From positions 1 through 51,566 of the forward strand of contig JAFQGP010000080.1 of assembly GCA_017415485.1 (NCBI GenBank): a stretch of DNA of 51,566 nucleotides, given 5' to 3'. This document shows positions 41,769 through 50,900 of this stretch, in pieces. The notes beneath the pieces were generated by a model. That model saw only the letters and a list, made by a program, of their open reading frames with translations. It ran no database searches and had not been told where the DNA came from. The first letter of the stretch is position 1; every line of letters begins with the position of its first letter. The position numbers were made by a program, and so were the translations under genes. Source of the stretch: Clostridia bacterium. Its GTDB lineage: Bacteria > Bacillota > Clostridia > Oscillospirales > CAG-272.

Positions 41769-42454
41769 TATGCGTATACCTCCTCGAGCTTCTCAACAGC
41801 AGCCTTGGTGATTACGAGCTTCTCAGCATTGAGGATCTCATAAACGTTGATGGTGCTGTAAAGGGTTGTAGCTGCGGTGGGAATGTTGGCACAGCTCTTA
41901 ACGACTACGCGGTCAGCCTCGGGGAGAACGAGCAGTGTCTTGCATGCTACGGTCTCGGTGCGAGTCTTCTTCTCGTCGCCGACCTTGTAGGTCTTCTCTA
42001 CGTCCTTGTTAAGACCGAGAGCGGCAAACATCTTTACCATCTCGGAGGTCTTGTAGGACTCGAGCTTGCACTCGTCAAGAATGATGAGGTTGCCGTTAGC
42101 AGCCTTGTCGGAGAGTGCGCTGAAGAGAGCAACTCTCTTGGTCTTCTTGTTGAGCTCAGTGCGATAGGTGCGAGGCTTGGGGCCGAGAGCGATACCGCCG
42201 TGTACCCACTGAGGAGCACGGGTGGAACCCTGACGTGCGCGGCCTGTACCCTTCTGTCTCCAGGGCTTCTTACCGCCGCCGCTTACCTCGGTACGGGTAA
42301 GGGTGGACTGAGTACCCTGTCTCTGGTTGAGCATGAATGCTCTGACTGCGGCGTGAAGGACGGATGCGTTTACCTCAGCTCCGAAAAGCTTCTCAGAGAG
42401 GCTCATTTCGCCGACTTCCTTGCCTGTCATATCAAGTACTTTAATGTTAGGCAT
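41768..42454 (-). CDS. rplD: 50S ribosomal protein L4
   Basis: A 228-residue L4. It starts MPNIKVLDMTGKEVGEMSL and has the extended loop TEVSGGGKKPWRQKGTGRAR that reaches into the exit tunnel. The C-terminal half carries a small insertion near KTYKVGDEKKTRTETVACKT compared with the ~207-residue norm. L4 represses the S10 operon in E. coli; whether it does so here is unknown. Confidence 0.97.
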   Translation of the reverse strand: MPNIKVLDMTGKEVGEMSLSEKLFGAEVNASVLHAAVRAFMLNQRQGTQSTLTRTEVSGGGKKPWRQKGTGRARQGSTRAPQWVHGGIALGPKPRTYRTELNKKTKRVALFSALSDKAANGNLIILDECKLESYKTSEMVKMFAALGLNKDVEKTYKVGDEKKTRTETVACKTLLVLPEADRVVVKSCANIPTAATTLYSTINVYEILNAEKLVITKAAVEKLEEVYA

Positions 42455-42476
42455 TTGTCAAATCCTCCTTCATTCC

Positions 42477-43106
42477 TTAAGCCTTGATCGAATCGCGGAT
42501 GAATACGATACCGCCCTTAGCGCCGGGAATAGCGCCGCGAACTGCGATAAGGTTGTTCTCTGCATCGATCTTAGCAACGGCAAGATTAAGAATGGTAACC
42601 TGTTCATTACCGTACTGACCTGCCATCTTCTTGTTCTTGAAAATTCTCGCAGGGTCGATAACACCCATAGAACCGGACTGACGATGCACAGGGCCAACGC
42701 CGTGTGTCATTCTCAGCTTGTGAAGATTCCATCTCTTGATAGCACCGGTGTAACCGTGGCCCTTGGTCATACCTGTTACGTCGACCTTCTCGCCAACGGC
42801 GAAGGTTTCGACCGATACGACATCACCTACGTTGTAGCCGGAGCAATCTTCAAGACGGAACTCCTTGAGATGTCTCTTGGTGGTAAGTCCGTTCTTTGCG
42901 AAATGTCCGATCTCAGCCTTGGTTGCGTGCTTGTCTTTGCAATCCTCAAAGCCGAGCTGTACGGCATTGTAGCCGTCCTGTTCAGCGGTCTTCTTCTGCG
43001 ATACTACGCAGGGACCAGCCTGGATTATCGTTACCGGAATAACGTTTCCGACTTCGTCGAAGATCTGGGTCATACCGATCTTCTTACCGATAATTCCTTT
43101 TTTCAT
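42477..43106 (-). CDS. rplC: 50S ribosomal protein L3
   Basis: A 209-residue L3: [40 protein letters not shown] and [20 protein letters not shown]. The length is standard. It follows rpsJ after a 115-base spacer that can fold, which is unusually long for this operon. Confidence 0.98.
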   Translation of the reverse strand: MKKGIIGKKIGMTQIFDEVGNVIPVTIIQAGPCVVSQKKTAEQDGYNAVQLGFEDCKDKHATKAEIGHFAKNGLTTKRHLKEFRLEDCSGYNVGDVVSVETFAVGEKVDVTGMTKGHGYTGAIKRWNLHKLRMTHGVGPVHRQSGSMGVIDPARIFKNKKMAGQYGNEQVTILNLAVAKIDAENNLIAVRGAIPGAKGGIVFIRDSIKA

Positions 43107-43221
43107 CTTTTTTCCTCCTGAAGGTTATTGGTTGACGCTGTGAATTTTACCTTTCGGCATTACGCCAACTTGACCAACAAGCGCTCACTTGAGCGTGTTG
43201 TGATGGGGATTTTGGTGTTGA
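43107..43221 (-). other. Foldable spacer between rpsJ and rplC
   Basis: A 115-base gap. A hairpin at 43175-43200 pairs CAACA with TGTTG and CGCTC with GAGCG, with a two-base bulge on one side and a four-base loop. GGAGGA for rplC follows at the end. It is a candidate regulatory site for an S10-operon protein or an RNA processing site. Confidence 0.4.
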
Positions 43222-43533
43222 TTAGAGGGTAACCTGAATATCAACGCCAGCGGGGAGCTCAATGTTCATAAGCTCTTCGGTGAGTTTCTTCGAAGGCTTC
43301 TTGATATCAATGAGTCTCTTGTGGTTGCGAAGCTCAAACTGCTCGCGGCTGTCCTTGTACTTGTGGACTGCACGGAGAATGGTTACGATCTCCTTCTCGG
43401 TGGGAAGCGGAATGGGACCCGAAACCTCGGCGCCGTTGCGCTTAGCAACTTCGACGATCTTTGCGGCTGCCGCGTCAACAAGTGTGTGATCGTAGCTCTT
43501 CAGCTTGACTCTGAGCTGTTCCTTAACTGCCAT
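43222..43533 (-). CDS. rpsJ: 30S ribosomal protein S10
   Basis: A 103-residue S10, also known as the transcription antitermination factor NusE. It starts [20 protein letters not shown] and ends [13 protein letters not shown]. The ATG at 43533 has AAGGAGG upstream; the open frame continues twenty codons farther without support. It is the first gene of the S10-spc-alpha operon. The str genes (rpsL, rpsG, fusA, tuf) that usually precede it are absent. Confidence 0.97.
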   Translation of the reverse strand: MAVKEQLRVKLKSYDHTLVDAAAAKIVEVAKRNGAEVSGPIPLPTEKEIVTILRAVHKYKDSREQFELRNHKRLIDIKKPSKKLTEELMNIELPAGVDIQVTL

Positions 43534-43895
43534 CTTGTGTTTCCTCCTTGTTTTTTCTCTCGCGTGCGTGCGAATATAATAAAATGTAGCCATTTGCGCA
43601 GCGCGTTCGAAAAGTTAGGAGCGGTTTCTGTTATGCACCGTTCCGTGCGTTTCGTTTTGCAGCCATACAAAAGCCGAAACCCGCCACTCGCCGCCGTCAC
43701 GCAAGCACGGCGCGACGCGAATTCCGGATCGTACGGCTACAAAGCCGTCGTCACGAAGCAACCTTTGAACAGAGGCTGCCCGGTACCTGACATAGCCCAC
43801 GCGCCCGATCAAATCGGACTTCTCCACGAAAATTACCCGCATGTTCTTACGGCAACCTTTCGCTTCAACGCATTCTTCGCACATCAAGCTCCAAT
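43534..43895 (-). promoter_or_regulatory. Long 5' leader of the ribosomal operon
   Basis: About 355 bases separate the predicted transcription start (~43889) from rpsJ. The leader contains small perfect hairpins such as ACGGCT-ACAA-AGCCGT (43733-43748) and CCGAT-CAA-ATCGG (43805-43817). An open frame of 89 codons (43884 down to 43615, starting MCEECVEAKGC) lies in it. Its ATG is only about five bases from the predicted start and its codon use (several TTG Leu and CGG/AGG Arg codons) differs from the neighbours, so I do not call it a gene. The leader may hold an autoregulatory structure. Confidence 0.5.
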
Positions 43896-43924
43896 ATTAT
43901 ACTACATTTTTCGTCCATTTGCAA
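43896..43924 (-). promoter_or_regulatory. Promoter of the S10-spc-alpha operon
   Basis: On the minus strand TTGCAA, a 17-base spacer and a perfect TATAAT, the latter preceded by TGTAG. No other promoter of this quality lies between here and rpsJ. Confidence 0.75.
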
Positions 43925-44110
43925 TATTACATATAGTAGAATTTTACTAACAAATAGTGCTCGTTTTTATGCATATTTCACAAATAGACCTCAAAAGTCC
44001 CCTGAAAGGCAGGGTTTAAACCTGTTTTTATCTGTTTTTTGACACAAATAAAGACATTTATTTTTGTTCAAAATGCGGAAAATGCCGCATTTTGAACAAA
44101 TTTACCAACA
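43925..44110. other. AT-rich spacer with long perfect inverted repeat
   Basis: No gene. The main feature is a 16-bp perfect inverted repeat at 44063-44100, listed separately. A smaller AAATAAA-GACA-TTTATTT hairpin lies at about 44046-44063 and a near-palindrome (CAGGGTTTAAACCTG) near 44010-44026. Confidence 0.5.
44063..44100. repeat. 16-bp perfect inverted repeat after the WYL gene
   Basis: TTTGTTCAAAATGCGG (44063-44078) and its exact complement (44085-44100) flank a six-base loop, ten bases past the WYL regulator stop codon. No true T run follows on either side. It could be a weak terminator or a protein-binding palindrome. Confidence 0.65.
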
Positions 44111-44686
44111 TTATTGTTCTTCTGCTTCGCTTTCCTCTTCTTCGCAGGTATTAGCCATACGCAATTTATCAAGCGAGCGGCAAAAATCATCACGAAGCCA
44201 AGCGGGTTCTATAATACGTATATCGGCATCCGATGCAACAAGCGCTCCGAAGAAGAGGCGAATATTTTGAAACTCGCATATGTATCTTCCCTTCGATCCG
44301 ACGCGGCGCGTTACAAAAGGCGCAAGTTCAAGCGCAACGAGCTTATCCGGGATCTGCAAAAGAGCGGAATAAGGGATGCCGATCTGCGTAGATTCGCCTT
44401 CGTCACCGAGCATATCCGCCAAGGCAACGATATTCGAAATATCGCGCGGGTCTTCCACTCTGATGGAATCGGGCAGAGAAAAATTCTCGGTGTAATAATA
44501 TCCCTGCTTCGATCTGTCAAACGCTATCGGAGCCTCAAGCTTGCGGCGCAGATAGTCGCAGTCACGCTGTGCCTGTCGGTGGGAGATCCCAAAGCGTTCC
44601 GAAAGACGCATAGCATTCGGATAGTATCCGTCCTTTATTCTTTTATGAAGCCATATAATTCGCTCAACCGCAAAATCTACCGACAT
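44111..44686 (-). CDS. WYL-domain transcriptional regulator, short
   Basis: A 191-residue regulator with an N-terminal winged helix-turn-helix (about 8-50: ERIIWLHKRIKDG, LSERFGISHRQAQRDCDYLRRKL) of the DeoR/HTH_11 type. A reduced WYL-like domain at the C-terminus follows (YICEFQNIRLFFGALVASDADIRIIEPAWLRDDF). Typical WYL regulators are about 300 residues; this one lacks much of the middle and the WCX extension. Such proteins sense nucleic acid or small-molecule ligands and control stress or defence genes. AGAGAGGAC precedes the ATG. The tail is Glu-rich. It lies downstream of the unknown membrane protein, possibly co-transcribed. Confidence 0.75.
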   Translation of the reverse strand: MSVDFAVERIIWLHKRIKDGYYPNAMRLSERFGISHRQAQRDCDYLRRKLEAPIAFDRSKQGYYYTENFSLPDSIRVEDPRDISNIVALADMLGDEGESTQIGIPYSALLQIPDKLVALELAPFVTRRVGSKGRYICEFQNIRLFFGALVASDADIRIIEPAWLRDDFCRSLDKLRMANTCEEEESEAEEQ

Positions 44687-44745
44687 GCTGTCCTCTCTTT
44701 TCTCCGAGAATACGGAATTTTGTCTTATATATAATAAGGAAGGAA

Positions 44746-45666
44746 TTATTCTTCGACTATCTGTTCCGATGCTTTTGTTTCGAGAGACTTTACGTAAGAG
44801 ATTGTTCTTGCGGCTCCGTACAGTCCCATAGCCAAACAGAAGAATGCCTCGATGCAGAAATCGCCTTTTGTCAGTTGTCCCGCGAAAAATCCGATCATTT
44901 CGGAAATTCCCGCAGAGATCGAAATGATGAGTGCAACGCAGGAAAGCACAACAAAATGTCTCGGCCTTGCGTGATCCTCGGAAACAAAGAATCTGAGTTC
45001 ATAAAGGAATGCGATCATCACAGCAATCAACGCAAACTCAAGCATAAGCTTGGAGGGATGGTTCATCTGCACTTCCATCTCGAAATAGATCTGCGCAACT
45101 CCGGTTAGAGCTCTGATGATCGGAAAGAATCCAAGCCAAGCGCAAAGCTTCGAATCAAACTTCTTTGAAGAACGAAGGAAGAAGCATATCGCTGCAAGCA
45201 TGCTTGCAAGAACTCCCGCAATTTCGATAACCGCGGTCGCTCTGATGATATAAGAATTCTCGGATTTGAATGTACGCGCGAAAATAAACTTATAATAGCT
45301 GAACTTATCCTCGCCAATCATCGAGTAAAGCTTGAAAGCAAAATCGGCGATCATAATGAATCCTGCGAAGACCGAAGCAAAGTAGATCGAATTGCCTTCA
45401 TTAGTAAGTTTGCGAGGAAGAGTCGCCTCTTTAGAAATGAATACAAATCCCGTCAAAGCAAAGGCGCAGGACACTACTATAAAATAGGTAGCGATCTTTG
45501 AAAACAAGCTGCCGTTGAAATATCCTATATCGGCATCGAACGAGAAGAGATATGCAAGCGATCTCAGAATAGCGGCGATGAGAGCCAGTGCGAGACTGAC
45601 GGTGAGATAACCCTTGATATTTTCAACCGCAGTTTCCTTGCTGCGAGTAAAAGAAATTTTTGCCAT
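44746..45666 (-). CDS. Unknown eight-helix membrane protein
   Basis: A 306-residue protein with about eight hydrophobic segments spread over its whole length (for example near 22-42, 57-80, 93-115, 143-168, 178-195, 208-224, 240-260, 265-285). A charged N-terminus and an acidic C-terminal end (LETKASEQIVEE) frame it. No family was recognised. A TATAAT lies at 45696-45701 on the minus strand, without a good -35 box. CGGAG precedes the ATG. The WYL regulator gene lies 59 bases downstream on the same strand. It could be a paired membrane target or sensor of that regulator, which is only a guess from position. Confidence 0.65.
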   Translation of the reverse strand: MAKISFTRSKETAVENIKGYLTVSLALALIAAILRSLAYLFSFDADIGYFNGSLFSKIATYFIVVSCAFALTGFVFISKEATLPRKLTNEGNSIYFASVFAGFIMIADFAFKLYSMIGEDKFSYYKFIFARTFKSENSYIIRATAVIEIAGVLASMLAAICFFLRSSKKFDSKLCAWLGFFPIIRALTGVAQIYFEMEVQMNHPSKLMLEFALIAVMIAFLYELRFFVSEDHARPRHFVVLSCVALIISISAGISEMIGFFAGQLTKGDFCIEAFFCLAMGLYGAARTISYVKSLETKASEQIVEE

Positions 45667-45814
45667 AGTAAAACTCCGAACTGTATATTTATTCTATTAT
45701 ACACCTCAAATATGAACTTGATGTAAACAAGCAGTATTATCACCACATATAAGCATAGAAAATATTAAAAAACAAATAATTTTGTAAAATGCAAAAGTTT
45801 TTTTCAAAAAGGTA

Positions 45815-45843
45815 TTGACAAATCGATTGAAATGTGGTATAAT
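45815..45843 (+). promoter_or_regulatory. Perfect sigma-A promoter of rplJL
   Basis: TTGACA (45815-45820), 17 bases, TATAAT (45838-45843): both hexamers match consensus exactly. It drives the L10 leader and rplJ-rplL. Confidence 0.88.
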
Positions 45844-45849
45844 CTATGC

Positions 45850-45990
45850 CGTTATCCAAAGACAGCAGGTTCCCGTAAAAGCGAATGCCACCCTGCCGAG
45901 GAAGAATCAAATACTTTATTTGTGTCTTTCTTTCGGTGCGCCTCGCTCTCGGGAGAAGGATATTTTTTTTACGAACACAAACCATTAGGA
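45850..45990 (+). ncRNA. Ribosomal protein L10 leader
   Basis: The 5' leader matches the known L10 leader RNA of Gram-positives. The hallmark parts are present: a first segment GTTATCCAAAGACAGCAGGT and a matching second segment CCCTGCCGAGGAAGA, which fold into the L10(L12)4 binding site, followed by a terminator. When L10-L12 is in excess it binds the leader and shuts down the operon. It begins just after the perfect promoter and ends at the rplJ ribosome binding site. Confidence 0.88.
45925..45970 (+). terminator. Attenuator terminator in the L10 leader
   Basis: TCTTTCTTTC (45925-45934) pairs with GGGAGAAGGA (45951-45960), counting G-U pairs, and is followed by TATTTTTTTT. This is the regulated terminator of the leader, about 30 bases before the rplJ start codon. 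Confidence 0.75.
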
Positions 45991-46000
45991 GGTTAAACAC

Positions 46001-46531
46001 ATGCCCAGCAAAGCTATACTTGAGCAGAAGCAGCAGGTTGTCTCCGAGCTTTCCGAGAAGATTCGCAACTCGGTTTCCGGTGTAGTTGTTAACTACCAGG
46101 GAATCACCGTTGAGGACGATACCAAACTCCGTAAGGAACTCCGCGAAGCAGGCGTTTCCTACCAGGTAGTTAAGAACACCCTCACCGGCAGAGCATGCGA
46201 AGAGTGCGGCTACGGTGATATCAAGCAGTATCTCTCCGGTATGACCGCTATCGCAGTCAGCCCCGAAGATGCAGTAGCTCCCGCTAAGATCCTCAAGCAG
46301 TATGCTGACAAGATCGAGTCCTTCACTCTCCTTGCAGGTTACTGTGACGGCGCAGTTATCGACGCCGCAGCAGTTGAAAGACTTGCATCCATTCCTTCGA
46401 AGGATACTCTCATTGCACAGTTGCTCGCTTGCATCCAGTCTCCCCTTTCCAAATTCGTCTATGTTCTTGACCAGGTTGCCAAGAAGGACGAGCAGCCCGC
46501 TGAGGCTGCAGAAGCTCCCGCAGAGGCATAA
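46001..46531 (+). CDS. rplJ: 50S ribosomal protein L10
   Basis: A 176-residue L10, the base of the L12 stalk. The N-terminal part (VVSELSEKIRNSVSGVVVNYQGI, LRKELREAGVSYQVVKNTL) binds 23S rRNA, and the C-terminal helix region carries the L12 dimers. An acidic Ala/Glu tail (EAAEAPAEA) ends it. AGGAGGT precedes the ATG. It is controlled by the L10 leader and followed by rplL. rplK and rplA are not upstream. Confidence 0.97.
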   Translation: MPSKAILEQKQQVVSELSEKIRNSVSGVVVNYQGITVEDDTKLRKELREAGVSYQVVKNTLTGRACEECGYGDIKQYLSGMTAIAVSPEDAVAPAKILKQYADKIESFTLLAGYCDGAVIDAAAVERLASIPSKDTLIAQLLACIQSPLSKFVYVLDQVAKKDEQPAEAAEAPAEA

Positions 46532-46575
46532 AGCTCTCGCGGCATAACATTTAAATATTCAGGAGGTCATTTAAA

Positions 46576-46959
46576 ATGGCAAACGAAAAGATTACCGCTA
46601 TCCTTGAATCCATCAAGGCACTTACCGTTCTTGAGCTCTCCGAGCTCGTATCTGCATGTGAGGAAGAGTTCGGCGTATCCGCTGCTAACGTTTCCGCAGG
46701 TGCTGCTGCAGGCGCAGGCGCTGCTGCTCCCGCTGCTGCAGAAGAGAAGACCGAGTTCGACGTAGTTCTCGCATCCTTCGGCGCTAACAAGCTTGGCGTT
46801 ATCAAGGCAGTTCGTGAGATCACCGGTCTCGGACTTAAGGAAGCTAAGGAGCTCGTTGAGGGTGCTCCCAAGACCCTTAAGGAAGGCGTTGCTAAGGAAG
46901 AAGCTGAGTCCATCAAGGCTGCTCTTACCGAGGCTGGCGCTACCGTTGAGATTAAGTAA
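46576..46959 (+). CDS. rplL: 50S ribosomal protein L7/L12
   Basis: A 127-residue L7/L12: an N-terminal dimerisation helix ([20 protein letters not shown]), an Ala/Gly-rich hinge, and the C-terminal factor-binding domain ([20 protein letters not shown], then [14 protein letters not shown]). It recruits EF-Tu and EF-G. AGGAGG precedes the ATG. A terminator follows instead of rpoB. Confidence 0.98.
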   Translation: MANEKITAILESIKALTVLELSELVSACEEEFGVSAANVSAGAAAGAGAAAPAAAEEKTEFDVVLASFGANKLGVIKAVREITGLGLKEAKELVEGAPKTLKEGVAKEEAESIKAALTEAGATVEIK

Positions 46960-47004
46960 TTTAATCCAACATAAAATTTGCACATCCGAAAATCCTTGCT
47001 GTGC

Positions 47005-47038
47005 AAAAAACCGATGCGGAAACGCATCGGTTTTTTGT
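47005..47038. terminator. Bidirectional terminator between rplL and manA
   Basis: CCGATGCG-GAAA-CGCATCGG (47011-47030) is flanked by an A run on the left and a T run on the right. The stem with its A/T extension can end transcription both rightward (rplL) and leftward (manA, whose stop is at 47041). The GAAA loop adds stability. Confidence 0.9.
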
Positions 47039-47040
47039 TT

Positions 47041-47940
47041 TTATATTGTAGTTTTGATAAGCTCTATGTTTCCGCAAAGAAGATACTTCTCTTCTCCCGC
47101 GGGGATAAAGACCGAATCTCTTTCGCAAACGGGATATTCATCATCTCCCGCAATTATGCATCCGTTTCCCTTAACTATCGTCAACGAAGCAAACTTTTTG
47201 GGCATTGCGTCGATAAGCGTTTCACCGTCTACCGTTACAAGCTCGGAAGTGAAGTACTCACACTTTGCAAGGAGATTTCCCTTATTTGTATATCCTATCG
47301 CATTTTTCTTGATCGACACCGCCGCTTGCCCCAGGTGGAGTTCGCGCGGTCTGCCGTAATCATATATTCGGTAGGTCGTGTCACAGTTTTGCTGTATTTC
47401 GCAGATATAGTTACCGCCGCCGATAGCGTGAGGCGTTCCGCCTGCGATAAAATAACAATCACCGGCTTTGACGGAGACCTTGTTAAGATAAGGCGTCGGA
47501 TCTTTTCCCGAAAGGATAGCCTCTTTGACTTCATCTTCCGAATATTCGTCCTTGATTCCAAAATAAATATACGATTCGGGCTCGGCATCGATGATATACC
47601 ACATCTCTGTCTTTCCGCATTCCTCGCCAAGCTCGGCGGCGGAAATATCATCGGGATGCACCTGTATTGAAAGTGATTCTTTGGAATCAATGAATTTGAT
47701 CAGAAGAGGAAACTTGTCCTTCGCACAATCGGTACCAAGGAATTCGGGATGCTCTTGCAGAACAGCATCTATGCTCTTCCCCGAAAATTCGCCGTTTGTG
47801 ATCTTATTATTATCGTCCTCGCGCACGGAAAGCACCCAATGCTCGCCGATCGGAGGCTCTGCGCCAAGGGCGGAGAGTCTCTCTCCGCCCCAAACGCGAG
47901 TTTTTGCAATAGGTGATAAAATTATAGGATATTTCATCAT
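47041..47940 (-). CDS. manA: Class I mannose-6-phosphate isomerase
   Basis: A 299-residue type I phosphomannose isomerase of the short Gram-positive form, converting mannose 6-phosphate and fructose 6-phosphate in the cytosol. The zinc ligands are visible: Q93 and H95 in SIQVHPDD, E112 in GKTEMWYI, and H171 in GGTPHAIGGG. The catalytic Arg192 lies in YRIYDYGR. Its start codon overlaps the stop of the large PHP-domain gene (ATGA), so the two are translationally coupled, which hints at a shared glycan or sugar-phosphate context. Confidence 0.92.
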   Translation of the reverse strand: MMKYPIILSPIAKTRVWGGERLSALGAEPPIGEHWVLSVREDDNNKITNGEFSGKSIDAVLQEHPEFLGTDCAKDKFPLLIKFIDSKESLSIQVHPDDISAAELGEECGKTEMWYIIDAEPESYIYFGIKDEYSEDEVKEAILSGKDPTPYLNKVSVKAGDCYFIAGGTPHAIGGGNYICEIQQNCDTTYRIYDYGRPRELHLGQAAVSIKKNAIGYTNKGNLLAKCEYFTSELVTVDGETLIDAMPKKFASLTIVKGNGCIIAGDDEYPVCERDSVFIPAGEEKYLLCGNIELIKTTI

Positions 47941-50900
47941 TTATTCTTCTTTGACAAAGCTTTGGTGATAGCCGCTGCGGCAAATGCTGCAAGAGCTGCG
48001 CTTCCGGCAGCGATCGTGCCCGCTTCAGCCTTTGTATACTTGATCTGCGCCTTATGCTTTGCGCGCTTTGCATCCTTCTTCGACTGTTTCTTCGCGCTCT
48101 TGGTCTCCTTATAGGTGGGTTCAACTACCAGACGTGCACCGAGCTGCTTATAATCGACGCTTCCGGGAGCGGGATTGCCCTTGCCGCAGAAGATTCCGAG
48201 CGGCGACATATCGCAATCGAAGCGATACTTATATGCCTCGCCAACCTCGGCATCCTGACCGTGGCGATCACCCATATTCCAGGTGACACGCGAAATAACC
48301 TCGCCACCGACAATAAGATCGAGTCTTCTGCCCGCTGTCGCTCTCGAAGTGATCGGCTTATCGCAAATGAAGATGCTCTCGCCCTCGATAAGCGAGGTGC
48401 CGAATCTGCGGTTGAAGTCTTCGACGGTCAAAGCCGCATTTTCTGGCTTGCGATACCAGATCACGACCGCGCTTCTTGCGGGAAGCTTCACGCCGTCCGA
48501 GATCCAGATGTTTTCTTCCTTCGGAGGCTTACCTGTTGTAGTCCAAAGTGCAAGCTTCGAATCCTTGAGGGTAATATCATTGCCCGAATTGTTGCAAAGA
48601 GTAACGTAGGGGAAGGGATTCTCGATAGCTTCGCCGTCACGCTCGATCGCACCCGAAGCGCAAAGTACCTCGGTGATGCTGATGGGTGAAAGCAGGATAT
48701 AAGCCGTCGCCTTGCGAACCTTCTTATCCGAAACGGCGGAGATGATCGCGGTGACACGGCGATACTTCGATAACTCGGGAAGCTGGCGCGTAACACTTAC
48801 GTGTCTGCCGGGCTTTAGCTTACCGATGCAGACCTTTGCATAAGGAACGGCATCACGAAGTGAAAATCCTTCGATTCCGGTGAGGTAGAAGTCTATCCTT
48901 ACCTCATCCATAGTCTTTTCGGTCGGATTTTCGACTTTGAGGGTGACAGCTGAGCTTTCGCGCGGATCGTAAGACGCGGAATGAACCATAGAAAGAACCT
49001 TCGGCTCCTGTCTGTTCTCGATCCAAATAGGCGCGGTGACCGAATACTGCGCTCCGTTCTGGATGCGGATATAATAATAATCGAACTCAACGGGAAGAGT
49101 TACGTTCCATTCGTAGCTCTGACGCGCACCGACAGCTTTATACGCGACGAGAATATTATCCTCGCCGATGATCTCGATGCGGCCGATACCGTTTTCATTC
49201 TCTGTTGTTATCTTTACGGAAACATTGAGTGCGCTCGGGTCGTTGAGTCTTGAACCCATCCACTCGCCGTTGATCTTGTAGAAGATCTTCATTGTGGGAT
49301 CTGCACACGAATAGACGCGACGGGCGCGGAATGCCTCCATAACGTTTTCGCAGGTGAGTGCGGGGGCAAGGACACCCGTGATATAGGGCGAACCTACCGT
49401 CCAGTTGGGCGCGTGGTTATCCTCGTTGAAAGAGGGGGCAACGTGCCATCCGCGCGAAAGGAGGAGCGCATATTGCTGATCGTATCCTCTGCCCTTGATC
49501 TCGGCAAGAGCCATCTGTCTGTCAGCCTCGGGAGTCCAGAAGCCGTAATCTTCAAAATCACCCCAACCCTGACCGGGATGATTGAACATACCAACCGCAT
49601 TGGGCTCGCTTTCAAGCCACTTGAAGAGATCGGGCATACCGACACCGTGAATATCCGAAACGACCTTCTCGCTTCCGATAACATTCATGTGTCCCCAATA
49701 GCCGCAGGTGTTATTCCAGGTCATCTCCCAACCGTTAAGAGCAGCGAATCTGCCCGGGCGGTCGAGCGATTTTGCAATACGCTTCTGCTCGTCGTATGCT
49801 TTTTGAGTAAAATAGTGCGAGTGCTCGGTAACCGAGAAGAAATCGGCACCGTTATCATATGCGAATTCTATCGCATCGCGGCAAAGTCCGTTGCCGTCCG
49901 ATTCTCCGGTATGCGCGTGGATCTCGCCGAAGTATGCGGAAAGCTCGCTCATATCGGAAACGCTGAACTCAACCGTTCTTGTCGTGCGGTTGCCAAGACC
50001 GTCCTTGAGGCGGATCGTCAGAGTATGATCGCCGAATTCAAGAGGCTTTTTCGGCTCATAGACGAGTGAAGTTGCAGTTATTGTTGCTTCGTTTGTAACA
50101 TCCTTGCCGTCAAGCTTCAAGTAGCAGTCCTTGATGCGGATACCGGAAACATCGGTATAGTCCGCCTTGATAACGATCGGCTTTGTTCCGTCATAGGCAT
50201 ATCCGCGGGTAGGAACCATCGAGGTGATTCGGGGACCGCGGTTGTCATAGACCGGCACGCGGATGGGAAGCACGTTTCCGAGGCACACACTTCTTGCACC
50301 ATCGGACGCGCTGATCATATACTCAAGCTCAAAGAATTCCTCGAAAACTTCCTCGGGAATACGCGCGCGGTAAACGCCGTCGTGCTCCTCGCGAGCTTCG
50401 TATTCTGCCTTTTCGCCGTTTGGAAGACTTACGGTAACTGTGGTTTTGCCTATCTCGCAATCGCTGTCGGCGGGAAGAACGACGAACTCAACCGTTCCGC
50501 AATAATCGCCGTGATATGCTTCCTTTATCGGAGAAATGGGAAGGATCGTGGGCAGAGGCGCGGTGAGATCATATTTGCACGTCTGCATATATGCGGGGTA
50601 GCCGGGAGTTGCAAGCTCGGCGTGTGTCAGATTGATAGCACGGCGAGGATCCATGGGATCAAACGTCCAATATGACGAGCGAAGAACGGGGGTATCCCAT
50701 TCTGCATAGCAATTGCTGTAAACGAGGGTGAATACAGCGCTTTCCGCATCACCACCGCGCGGAACGATGAGCAGAGTTGTTGCGTCGTGTGCGCTCGGCA
50801 AAGAGCAAATGCCTTCAATATTCTTGCGCGCGCCGCTTTCGGGGTCTGTTTCGGTAAGGTCAACGGGGATTACGTTCACCTTCGACTCATCAATAGGATC

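Noticed and set aside
43615..43884. An 89-codon minus-strand frame before rpsJ as a protein gene
   Set aside because: Its ATG is only about five bases from the predicted transcript start, codon use differs from the neighbours and no family is recognised. Kept only as an observation on the leader.
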